Made by a program: the position numbers and the translations under genes
Source of the DNA: Gammaproteobacteria bacterium
GTDB taxonomy: Bacteria; Pseudomonadota; Gammaproteobacteria; Xanthomonadales; Marinicellaceae
DNA length: 64,000 bases
Reading direction: 5' to 3'
Assembly (NCBI GenBank): GCA_041395445.1
Contig: JAWLAO010000003.1
Location: forward strand, 1-64,000
Part shown: positions 7,877 to 16,029 of the stretch, in pieces
Layout of the letters: each line of letters opens with the position of its first letter
How positions within the stretch are numbered: position 1 is the stretch's first letter
Notes under the pieces: model-generated
Told to the model about the DNA's origin: nothing
Seen by the model: only the letters and a program-made list of their open reading frames with translations
Database searches by the model: none

Positions 7877-10800
7877 ATGAAAAAGATTCTGATATTTTTA
7901 TTAGCAACGGAATTCTCGCAAGTATTCGCTTTGCCCGAAATTAAACAAGCATACACCTTGCCGGAAACCGACATTTCCCTAGAGGTTGCCAAGGCTTCTC
8001 AATATACCGGCAAAGATCAACCTTTTGTTTTTGCCGCACAAACTGAAATTAGTGATTTATATGTTTCCGGCGATAAAGGCTTAGGCGGACAGTGGGATCA
8101 GATTGATAATGAAACTTGGGTTTGGAGACTGAAAGTCCAATCTAAAAATGCCAAGTCTCTTGGGTTTGGGTTTTATGATTTCTATTTGCCACCGACAGCA
8201 AGTTTGTCATTTTATAACAAAAGTGGTGTTTTGGTCAAAGGGCCATTTGACGAAAAGAAAAACAAAGATCACAAGCAATTCTGGCCCGGGCCAATAATTG
8301 GCGATACGGTAACTGTAGAATTAACTGTAGATGACGAATACAGAGATCAGGTTAGTTTTTCTATTGATAAAATTGCCCGTGGATTCCGAGCTATTTGGGA
8401 ACAACCAGACTTTCTAAAAAAATCAAACACTAATAAATTCTGGGAAACAGAAGATTACAATGTCAAAAGTGGTAGTTGTAATGTCGATGTCGTTTGTAGT
8501 GAAGGCGATGAATGGCGAGACCAAATTCGCTCAGTAGCTCGATATGTTATTAATGGATCAGGACTCTGTACTGGTCAGCTTGTGAATAACACAAACAATG
8601 ATGGAGACCCTTTGTTTTTAACTGCAAATCATTGTGGTTTTAACGCTCAAAATGCTGCTTCCATCAATATCTGGTGGAACTACGAGTCACCAACATGTAG
8701 AACTCCCAATTCGATATCTAGTGGAACAGCCATTCCGACATCTGGCTTTAATGACACTCAGTCTGGTGCTACTTTTCTAGCAAGTAGCTCAGCTAGTGAC
8801 TTTTCACTTTTAAGATTGGATGAGCAACCTGACCCCAGCTATAATGTTTTTTATTCGGGTTGGGACAGGACCAACAATGTACCTACTTCAGCTACAGGAA
8901 TACATCACCCAAGTGGTCACGCTAAAAGAATAAGTCATGATTATGACTCAACTATCACAAGTGACTATGAACCCTCACCAAGCGGAGACACCTCTACTCA
9001 TATAAAAGTGGTGGATTGGGATGTTGGTACTACAGAAGGCGGATCATCGGGTTCCGGGTTATGGAACCAAAATAAGCTGTTAGTTGGTCAACTACACGGA
9101 GGATGGGCTGCTTGTGGGAATGATGACTCCGACTATTATGGACGACTTTATAGATCATGGACCGGAGGTGGAACATCTTCAACTAGGCTTAAGGACTGGC
9201 TGGACCCAGGAAATACCGGAGCTCAAACACTTCAAGGACTAGGTGCTTGTCCGACCATGACGGCAAGTATTTCTCACACATTTGCGGAAGGTGTTGTTGG
9301 TGTTGAACAAGAATATATCGCCAATGTTTCCGGTGGTGAAGCACCTTATAGCTACTCTTGGGACATCAATGGCGATGATGTTTCTGATGGTTCCAACTCA
9401 TCAATTATTGTTACACACGCTCAACCATTTATTGGAGATGTTGTCGTTAATATCACCGATGCCAACGGTTGTCCGGTAGCCGCCAGTATGAATGCCCATA
9501 TTGTCGCACCTAACCACATCTTATCAGAGACTGGTAACAAGGTTCAGATGTGTGGAAACGGTGATAGCAAAATTGACCCGGGTGAGCGTTGGAAGGTTCC
9601 TGTAACCATCGCTAGCAGTGGTTTTTCTCTGGATGCTGAAAGCGTCTATGTCGCTTTTAAGAAGTCATCACCAAATACCGGCTTTGAAGCGGTTGATAGT
9701 GATATTTACGGCAACCAGATAGGAGCTTGTGACAGGCAGTTTATTGATATTTCATCCTCTGGAACCTCATTGACTTTTGTACCGGTGACGAGCAACTATT
9801 CGGCTAATGACGAAGGTGTTGCATCCGTCAGCCTTTCTCAGTCTTTTAATTTATATGGGAACATTATAAGCAGCCTCTATCTAAGTAGTAATGGTTATAT
9901 TTCAACCGACTCATCCGAAAGTGGCTTTGATTTTAGCAATGATTGTCCAATACCGGCATTACCCAGCAATATAAGTGAAGGAGTATCAACACGTGCAAGA
10001 TTAATGCCTCTGCATGACGACTTGGTCGTTGGTGGTTTATATCATCAACATTTTAATGTTTGTCCAAGGCAATCTGAACTTGGAAGTGATTTACCCTGTG
10101 ATGTCTTTATGTACGATAATGTTGAACTTTGGGAAAACAACACCAGTCCTTTTGCCTTTGAAGCGATACTTTATCCAACAGTCAATCAATGGGTTTATCA
10201 ATATGAGGGAACTGGTTTTAATCCGGAAACCTCAACTGTTGGACAACAAAGCGATTCAGCAAGTGATGGATTAAGCTACTCTTGTAATAGCAACAACATC
10301 AATAATCAACAAGCCGTTTGCACCTATCATAAAAACAACTTGCCCGGAAGTAATAATGATTTAACCTTCTATAATCTTGAAACTCCGGTTCTTTCATTGG
10401 GGGATTTAGCCGTTGGAGAAAGCAAAACGGTCGATGTAGAGTTTAGCGTCAATCAAAATACAGAATGTGGCTCTCCATTAGGTATAAAGCTTGATGCGGT
10501 TGTTCACAAAAATGGTTTTGCAGAAATTAATGAAAGCATTCTTTCCACAACTGTTGGTAATAATGGCAGTTGTTCAGTTGTAAACAGTTGCTCACCAACG
10601 AGCGCAAATACAGTAGAACCTACCAGTGGACACTGGATTAACTATAATCGTGCTGGAAATGGGTTTGATATGTATAAAATTGAAAGAAGCACACATGATG
10701 AAATGATTTATATTCATTACACAGGAAAGGATGACGGTTATCCTGTTTGGTACATAACCGGTGGAGACAATCTTATGACCAATAATCAGGCAACCAGTAA

Positions 10801-11365
10801 CATTTTACATGTTAATTATGTTGGTGGCTTTGATAGCGGACAACAAATCGTTCAAACTGTTGGTCAATCCACAACTTCTTATATTGATGAAAACAATGCT
10901 GTTATGACTAGAGTTCTCAATGGAAAATATAGTGCTGAACTTATACGTATGTATGGTTTTGGTGGAACACCCACCACACAACATACTGGACACTGGTTTA
11001 ATCCTTCTGACTCCGGCTGGGGTTTATCAATTGGTACTCAAGGTATTAGCGAAGTAATTCTTTCTTATCTATATGACAATAATGGACAGCCTTACTGGAT
11101 GATTGGTGCCGGTGAGAATGAACCTATAGAAGATATCGACTTATTATATGTGCGATCATTTTGCCCACATTGTCCAAAAATCGAAACAGAGTTTAGTGAG
11201 CAGGGCTCTATCAGAATCAACTATGATGTAGCACCAACTCCACCAAATAAACCAACCGGAACAATTGAAAGCATGCTTATTAACATAGACAACTCTGTTA
11301 ATCCTAGCCAATGGAACAGAGCTAATGCTCCTATTCGGATGATTACTCCTCCTGTCGATCAATAA
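7877..11365 (+). CDS. Secreted trypsin-like serine protease with C-terminal repeat domains
   Basis: This is a 1162-residue exported protease. The ATG at 7877 has a Shine-Dalgarno TAAGAGG and opens a signal peptide (MKKILIFLLATEFSQVFA); the frame upstream overlaps the SPOR gene and is not used. After a propeptide-like region, the S1-family catalytic domain spans about 198-450. It begins with the lysyl-endopeptidase-like GSCNVDVVC and has catalytic His252 (TANHCG), Asp308 (ASDFSLLRL) and Ser391 (EGGSSGSGLW). A PKD-like domain follows at about 460-545. Two tandem W/G-rich domains (from about 917 and 1037, each starting GHW) close the protein; they resemble the N-terminal domain of the DUF2202 protein at 21926-22909. 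Extracellular protein degradation is the likely role; substrate preference for Lys is inference. Confidence 0.88.
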   Translation: MKKILIFLLATEFSQVFALPEIKQAYTLPETDISLEVAKASQYTGKDQPFVFAAQTEISDLYVSGDKGLGGQWDQIDNETWVWRLKVQSKNAKSLGFGFYDFYLPPTASLSFYNKSGVLVKGPFDEKKNKDHKQFWPGPIIGDTVTVELTVDDEYRDQVSFSIDKIARGFRAIWEQPDFLKKSNTNKFWETEDYNVKSGSCNVDVVCSEGDEWRDQIRSVARYVINGSGLCTGQLVNNTNNDGDPLFLTANHCGFNAQNAASINIWWNYESPTCRTPNSISSGTAIPTSGFNDTQSGATFLASSSASDFSLLRLDEQPDPSYNVFYSGWDRTNNVPTSATGIHHPSGHAKRISHDYDSTITSDYEPSPSGDTSTHIKVVDWDVGTTEGGSSGSGLWNQNKLLVGQLHGGWAACGNDDSDYYGRLYRSWTGGGTSSTRLKDWLDPGNTGAQTLQGLGACPTMTASISHTFAEGVVGVEQEYIANVSGGEAPYSYSWDINGDDVSDGSNSSIIVTHAQPFIGDVVVNITDANGCPVAASMNAHIVAPNHILSETGNKVQMCGNGDSKIDPGERWKVPVTIASSGFSLDAESVYVAFKKSSPNTGFEAVDSDIYGNQIGACDRQFIDISSSGTSLTFVPVTSNYSANDEGVASVSLSQSFNLYGNIISSLYLSSNGYISTDSSESGFDFSNDCPIPALPSNISEGVSTRARLMPLHDDLVVGGLYHQHFNVCPRQSELGSDLPCDVFMYDNVELWENNTSPFAFEAILYPTVNQWVYQYEGTGFNPETSTVGQQSDSASDGLSYSCNSNNINNQQAVCTYHKNNLPGSNNDLTFYNLETPVLSLGDLAVGESKTVDVEFSVNQNTECGSPLGIKLDAVVHKNGFAEINESILSTTVGNNGSCSVVNSCSPTSANTVEPTSGHWINYNRAGNGFDMYKIERSTHDEMIYIHYTGKDDGYPVWYITGGDNLMTNNQATSNILHVNYVGGFDSGQQIVQTVGQSTTSYIDENNAVMTRVLNGKYSAELIRMYGFGGTPTTQHTGHWFNPSDSGWGLSIGTQGISEVILSYLYDNNGQPYWMIGAGENEPIEDIDLLYVRSFCPHCPKIETEFSEQGSIRINYDVAPTPPNKPTGTIESMLINIDNSVNPSQWNRANAPIRMITPPVDQ

Positions 11366-11371
11366 ACCTAA

Positions 11372-11404
11372 AAACTCGCAGAAGCATCAAACTTCTGCGA
11401 GTTT
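11372..11404. terminator. Bidirectional terminator between convergent genes
   Basis: A perfect 13-bp stem (AAACTCGCAGAAG / CTTCTGCGAGTTT) with a 7-nt loop is flanked by A-rich and T-rich sides. It sits between the protease gene and the oppositely oriented asparagine-synthase-like gene, whose last codons it overlaps. Confidence 0.9.
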
Positions 11405-13054
11405 ATTTTTCCATAGTTCATAAGATAAACATTGCCAAAGGAGCAAATATTCGCTTTCTTTGGTATTCTCATCAGGGCTTTTCAATACTTTGTTCAAAGC
11501 CTTGGTATCAATAATGTCGCTCCAGGTCGAGTTTTTATCTGTTACGACTTGCTGAACAAAGTCAAATTCTTTTTCCATAACTCCTTTGATAAACAACGGT
11601 GAAAGAGTGGAAAGCTTTTTTCGGTTAAGAATGCTATCCGGCAAAAGTCCTTTTCCTGCTTTAGTGATAAGCGCTTTTCTTTTATCTGTTTCTCCCAATA
11701 ACCAAGCCGGTAATTTCATCATGAAATCTACAATTCTTCGATCTCTGAAAGGATGCCTGATAAATACATTCTCTTTAAAAGCATATTCGTTTTCCAACCA
11801 TGAAGATTGAGCTGTTGACATTCCATAAACCAATGCGAATTGTTGAGGGTGAGGATGTTGGATTTTTGTATAACTCTCAAATTCTTTTTTCAGTTCACCG
11901 TAGCTATCATGTGTCATCCAACGACTTCCTACTATTCCTGTTTTCTTGCTCCATTTTGCCGGAGCTATTTGTTGGAGAGACTTTCTGGCTCCAAAGCCTT
12001 TCAGGACTTGATAAAAAGACCTTATCGCCATTATTGGAGAATGTTTAATTTGGTCAATCAACCAATAAATCGAGCCTGAATAAAGATGATCGGCAAAAAC
12101 ACCAGTTAGCAACAACTGAACATTCTGACTTTGGGCTCGTTGATAGATCACTGTTTTCAAATGTCTGTATGGATTGCTGACTGGTGAGTTTAAACTAATA
12201 TTCCATTCAGGCTTTAATGGCCAGTAGCTTTCTCCCACAAATGTGTTCATATCGAACCCCATGTTTCGCATACTATCAATCCAAGTTTTTTCATCGGCTT
12301 GTGGCATATTGGGAAAAAGATAGGAGTAGGTAGTAACTTTTTTTCCTGTTTTAACACTATTGGCTGCGACAAAAGTTGAGTCCATGCCACCGCTGAGTGT
12401 AATGCCAATACGCTGATGGTTTTTTGTTTGTAATCGAATGACATCTTGCATCAACTGCAATAAATGATTTGCAGCAATATTTATGTCGCTGTGTTTGAAA
12501 TCCACATCAACCGAGGGTTGATAATAGTTGACCTCTTGAACTTTGTCATTTTCAACCTCAAGAAGTTTTCTTGGCGACAGTTGTTTAATTTCACTAAAAA
12601 AGCTTCCCTCACTTTGTGGCTGTGTGAGTGCAAAATAATGCAATAGGCGTTTATGGTTGATTGAGTTGTTTTGTTTGTTAAGTAATGGTTCGGGGAAATC
12701 GCTAAGTCGGATTTCATTCTCTTCAATGACATAATTAACCAGAAAATCACCGAGAATATCACTAAAAGCACAACTCCTTCCCGAATTTAACTCATAGTGG
12801 AAGATAATAAATGAACCATATAAGTCAGCCAGTGAATCATATCGCTTACGTTTTATTTTTGAGTTTACAAACTCTGCCGGACTCAAGTTTCCGTTATCCA
12901 TGTCCAGAAAACCATAAAAAACTGTTATTGAGTTTTCATTAACAAAATAACTCAGTAGCTCTTTGCAATGAACAATAAACTTGAAGCGTTTTTGCGAATT
13001 TGTGAGTTTCTTTGAAAAGAGTTCTAATCCATGTTTGTCTGTAATCAGCAGCAC
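11387..13054 (-). CDS. Asparagine-synthase-like ATP-dependent ligase lacking the glutaminase Cys
   Basis: This 555-residue protein has the C-terminal synthetase domain of the asparagine synthase superfamily (about 200-520), with the PP-loop pyrophosphatase motif SGGMDST near residue 221. The N-terminal third resembles a degenerate class II amidotransferase fold (FSDILGDFLVNYV, SEIKQLSPRKLLEV) but lacks the essential N-terminal Cys2; it starts MLLITDKH. Such Cys-less proteins include lasso-peptide cyclases and other ligases that activate a carboxylate as the acyl-adenylate without using glutamine. The GTG start overlaps the rlpA stop by one base (TAGTG), implying translational coupling. I found no precursor peptide, protease or transporter gene beside it. 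The substrate is unknown. Confidence 0.7.
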   Translation of the reverse strand: MLLITDKHGLELFSKKLTNSQKRFKFIVHCKELLSYFVNENSITVFYGFLDMDNGNLSPAEFVNSKIKRKRYDSLADLYGSFIIFHYELNSGRSCAFSDILGDFLVNYVIEENEIRLSDFPEPLLNKQNNSINHKRLLHYFALTQPQSEGSFFSEIKQLSPRKLLEVENDKVQEVNYYQPSVDVDFKHSDINIAANHLLQLMQDVIRLQTKNHQRIGITLSGGMDSTFVAANSVKTGKKVTTYSYLFPNMPQADEKTWIDSMRNMGFDMNTFVGESYWPLKPEWNISLNSPVSNPYRHLKTVIYQRAQSQNVQLLLTGVFADHLYSGSIYWLIDQIKHSPIMAIRSFYQVLKGFGARKSLQQIAPAKWSKKTGIVGSRWMTHDSYGELKKEFESYTKIQHPHPQQFALVYGMSTAQSSWLENEYAFKENVFIRHPFRDRRIVDFMMKLPAWLLGETDKRKALITKAGKGLLPDSILNRKKLSTLSPLFIKGVMEKEFDFVQQVVTDKNSTWSDIIDTKALNKVLKSPDENTKESEYLLLWQCLSYELWKNKLAEV

Positions 13055-13881
13055 TAATCGACAACCATTTTGGTATTGAAAAAGCCCTTGTTTTGAACCT
13101 TTTGAATGATATCAATAATGTTTTCTTCTTCAGTCAATGGACCGATGCGAACACGGTAAAGTGGACCTTGTGCTAAAGTATCAGAAACATAAACTGGCAA
13201 TAGAACCAATTTGCTTAAATCGGATGCAATATCCAGAGCTTTGGTTTTATCTGAAAAGGCACCAACCTGTAAATATTTATACTCTTTGTCTTCCGGCCGG
13301 GTTGGTTGTTTCTCCGGTTTGCTTGCAAACTGCACTCCTGGAGATTGCAAAAGTTTTATTCTGACGTTCGCCAGTCCTTTAGTATCGTAATCTAGTGCTT
13401 TGGCAGCAGCCCAGGAAAGGTCAATGATTCGCTTGCTTTTGAAAGGCCCTCGATCATTCACTCGAACCACGACTTTTTTGTTATTATCTAGATTGGTGAC
13501 TTCAACATAGCTGGGAAGCGGAAGAGTTCGGTGTGCCGCTGTGAGTTTGTACATATCAAAGGTTTCCATGTTAGATGTCTTGTGACCATGAAACTTTTTT
13601 CCGTACCATGATGCCGTTCCGGTTTGCTCAAACTCATGACTGGCATCTTCAAGATGATATGTTTTTCCAAAAACCACATAAGGCGAATGGTTGCCATAGC
13701 GACTTTTAGGTTCGGGTTTGATTTCCCATTGTTGCAAAGATGTTATATCGAGACTTTGATTGCTCGGAGCAGTATCTTGTTTAATTGAATAACGCCCATG
13801 ATTGGTTTTTTTAACAACCTCTTTCTTTTCAGAACAACCGGTTATTAAAACCAGAATTAGAATCACATAAAACTTTTTCAT
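13054..13881 (-). CDS. rlpA: RlpA-like septal lytic transglycosylase, lipoprotein
   Basis: This 275-residue outer-membrane lipoprotein has a lipobox LITGC within an N-terminal signal sequence. A double-psi beta-barrel domain (about 84-175) follows, with the RlpA signature GTASWYGKKFHGHKTSNMETFD and VVRVNDRGPFKSKRIIDLS, carrying the conserved Glu and the Asp-Arg-Gly motif. A C-terminal SPOR domain (about 197-270; LQVGAFSDKTKA) targets denuded septal glycan. RlpA in Pseudomonas is a lytic transglycosylase that acts at division. Here it is the first gene of a two-gene unit with the asparagine-synthase-like gene, an unusual partner. Confidence 0.92.
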   Translation of the reverse strand: MKKFYVILILVLITGCSEKKEVVKKTNHGRYSIKQDTAPSNQSLDITSLQQWEIKPEPKSRYGNHSPYVVFGKTYHLEDASHEFEQTGTASWYGKKFHGHKTSNMETFDMYKLTAAHRTLPLPSYVEVTNLDNNKKVVVRVNDRGPFKSKRIIDLSWAAAKALDYDTKGLANVRIKLLQSPGVQFASKPEKQPTRPEDKEYKYLQVGAFSDKTKALDIASDLSKLVLLPVYVSDTLAQGPLYRVRIGPLTEEENIIDIIQKVQNKGFFNTKMVVD

Positions 13882-13932
13882 GCCGAAATTATAATACTTC
13901 TGATAAATTGAGCAAGTACAGTCAATTCTTCA

Positions 13933-15963
13933 CTAAAATAAATAATTGAAAGATGCGTGGTAATTTCTTCCGGCAGCTTCCAAACCGGAAGCATGCTCAC
14001 GATATTTTTTATCGAAAATATTTTCCAGCCCCAGTCTTATATTAGCACCCGAGTTTAACTTCCATGTTGAGTATAAATTGTATGTTACAAAACCGCCGGT
14101 TCCAAACGGATTGATTCTTGGATCGCTGATATCTCTGCCGCTCAATCGGTTCTGTGTGTCTGCAAAAATAATTTTAGGGTTAATCGTCCACTTGTTTGAA
14201 AGGTGTTTTTTATATCCAATGTAACCATTTAATGGAGGTATTCTATCTGCCGGTTCTGTGAGAAGCTCACTTTTTTCTTCGCCCCAGGTGTAATTTAGTA
14301 CCGCATCCAATTCAGAGTCATCAGCAAATCTGTAATTAAGATGGCTTTCTAAGCCATAAAGTCGAACATCATTTAAGTTTTGTGACTGAACGATAATCTG
14401 ACCTGATTCTGTTAATTCACCAGTTTCTACACTAGCTATTTTATCGTCATATTGTGAATAAAAAACAGCTAAGTCAACTGTCCAATCTGTAGAAAAGTGT
14501 TTTATACCAAAATCTATTGTGTGTACGGTTTCCGGCTTCACATCGTTGTTAATGACATTAAAACGATTACCTGGGCGATCCCCGACTTGTCCTAAATCAA
14601 AAATATTAGGTGGTCGAAAACCTCGTCCTAGATTGGCAAACAACCTGTTTTTGCCATCTAAATAATACAACCACCCCAAATGCCAGGTTAAATCATCTAA
14701 CTTTAAAACATCTTCGCTAGTAGAACTGCTGTTCAAATCGATTGAATAATCACTGTAACGTAATCCAAAAACGATATCCTGATGCTCGAAGTATCTGGTT
14801 GCATCAACAAAAACTCCCCAATGACGCATGTTTGAGTCATCAGGAAATCTTGGCTCTTGAGTTGTTAGTTCGCCTTCTGATAGTTTCTGTTTTGCACTAT
14901 TTATGGTGTCTGAATAAAAATCTAACCCATAGACAAAATCCAAATGATTTACTTTTTTTGTAAATGCACTCTGAAAAGAAATTTGAGAGCTTTGATTCTG
15001 TTCATAGGTTGTTGCGTCAGAACCATAAGAAACCTTTTCTCTATAATCCTTAATTCTTTGCCAGGCAATATTATATGATGCTGTATCATAAACATTGGTA
15101 GGACTCAGGTCATCCAGTGTTAAATGTGTAAATTGACGTTCGTTTGGAGAAAACAAAAACAGAGATGAGTCCGGTTCTGCTTGACCAAACCCGGCAACCA
15201 GACTATCAACTCTTGGTGTTGATGGTTGATTCAAGTATTGCATGTTTAATTTGATGCTTTTTGAATCATTAATCTTATAAATCCATTTATTATTCAATGC
15301 TTTTGAAGTGTAGGCAGTAAAAGGAATAACGCCTCCACCGCCAATTGTTCGACTTCCAACATCCTGATAACTTAAACCGATTGTTGTCGCCAGTTTTTCA
15401 TTTCCGGAGTCAAAAGTGACGTTGCTGAGTGATTTTTCATCGGCTGTATCATAGGAAACAAAAAAAGAACCCTGATTTTGCCATTCTGTACCTGAGAATG
15501 TTGGTGTATGTGAAACAATATTCACCACGCCACCCAAAGCATCTCCACCATATAAAACCGATGATGGACCTCGTACAACCTCTATTTGTTCGGTAACAAA
15601 CGGGTCAACAAGTGCCAAATATTGATTAGGTGCATTCCTGAAAAAGGCTGTATTCAACCTCATTCCATCAACCATGTGAAGGTTTTCAGACCCCTTTAAC
15701 CCTCTTATTATTGGTATTCCTTGTCCCGGAGTTGTTTGTTGGATGTAAATCCCTGCTTCTTCCCTGATTAAATCAGGAAGTAGAGCAAAACTTTTTTCTT
15801 GCAGTTTTTCTTTGGAGATTACTGATACTGCTGCTGATATATTCTCTTGTTTTTGCTGTTTTTTAGATGCTGTAACTATAACTGTTTCAACACTTTCATC
15901 GCTGTTGGTTTCTTCTTGTATTTGTCCAATTAATGCGATTAAGACAATTGCTTTGCTTATCAT
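13933..15963 (-). CDS. TonB-dependent outer-membrane receptor
   Basis: This 676-residue receptor has a short signal sequence and then a TonB-box-like segment (ETVIVTASKK). The plug domain (about 45-155) has the usual PGQGIPIIRGLKG and VEVVRGPSSVLYGGDALGGVVNI-type motifs, followed by a 22-strand barrel. The C-terminus has a typical ENIFDKKYREHASGLEAAGR motif and ends with aromatic Phe. Plug and barrel resemble the heme/vitamin B12/siderophore class, but the ligand cannot be read from sequence alone. No Fur box like that of feoA is visible in the 66-nt gap upstream; a TGTTGCAATAACA inverted repeat there could be an operator. feoAB lies 3 kb away, and an iron link is inference. Confidence 0.85.
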   Translation of the reverse strand: MISKAIVLIALIGQIQEETNSDESVETVIVTASKKQQKQENISAAVSVISKEKLQEKSFALLPDLIREEAGIYIQQTTPGQGIPIIRGLKGSENLHMVDGMRLNTAFFRNAPNQYLALVDPFVTEQIEVVRGPSSVLYGGDALGGVVNIVSHTPTFSGTEWQNQGSFFVSYDTADEKSLSNVTFDSGNEKLATTIGLSYQDVGSRTIGGGGVIPFTAYTSKALNNKWIYKINDSKSIKLNMQYLNQPSTPRVDSLVAGFGQAEPDSSLFLFSPNERQFTHLTLDDLSPTNVYDTASYNIAWQRIKDYREKVSYGSDATTYEQNQSSQISFQSAFTKKVNHLDFVYGLDFYSDTINSAKQKLSEGELTTQEPRFPDDSNMRHWGVFVDATRYFEHQDIVFGLRYSDYSIDLNSSSTSEDVLKLDDLTWHLGWLYYLDGKNRLFANLGRGFRPPNIFDLGQVGDRPGNRFNVINNDVKPETVHTIDFGIKHFSTDWTVDLAVFYSQYDDKIASVETGELTESGQIIVQSQNLNDVRLYGLESHLNYRFADDSELDAVLNYTWGEEKSELLTEPADRIPPLNGYIGYKKHLSNKWTINPKIIFADTQNRLSGRDISDPRINPFGTGGFVTYNLYSTWKLNSGANIRLGLENIFDKKYREHASGLEAAGRNYHASFNYLF

Positions 15964-16029
15964 GGTATACTTTTTTCAAAAGTTGACTATGTTGCAATAA
16001 CAACACTGAACCTTTGCTGAACAAAACCT

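Noticed and set aside
11387..13054. A lasso-peptide gene cluster
   Set aside because: Only a cyclase-like protein is present; no precursor peptide, B-type protease or transporter was found nearby.
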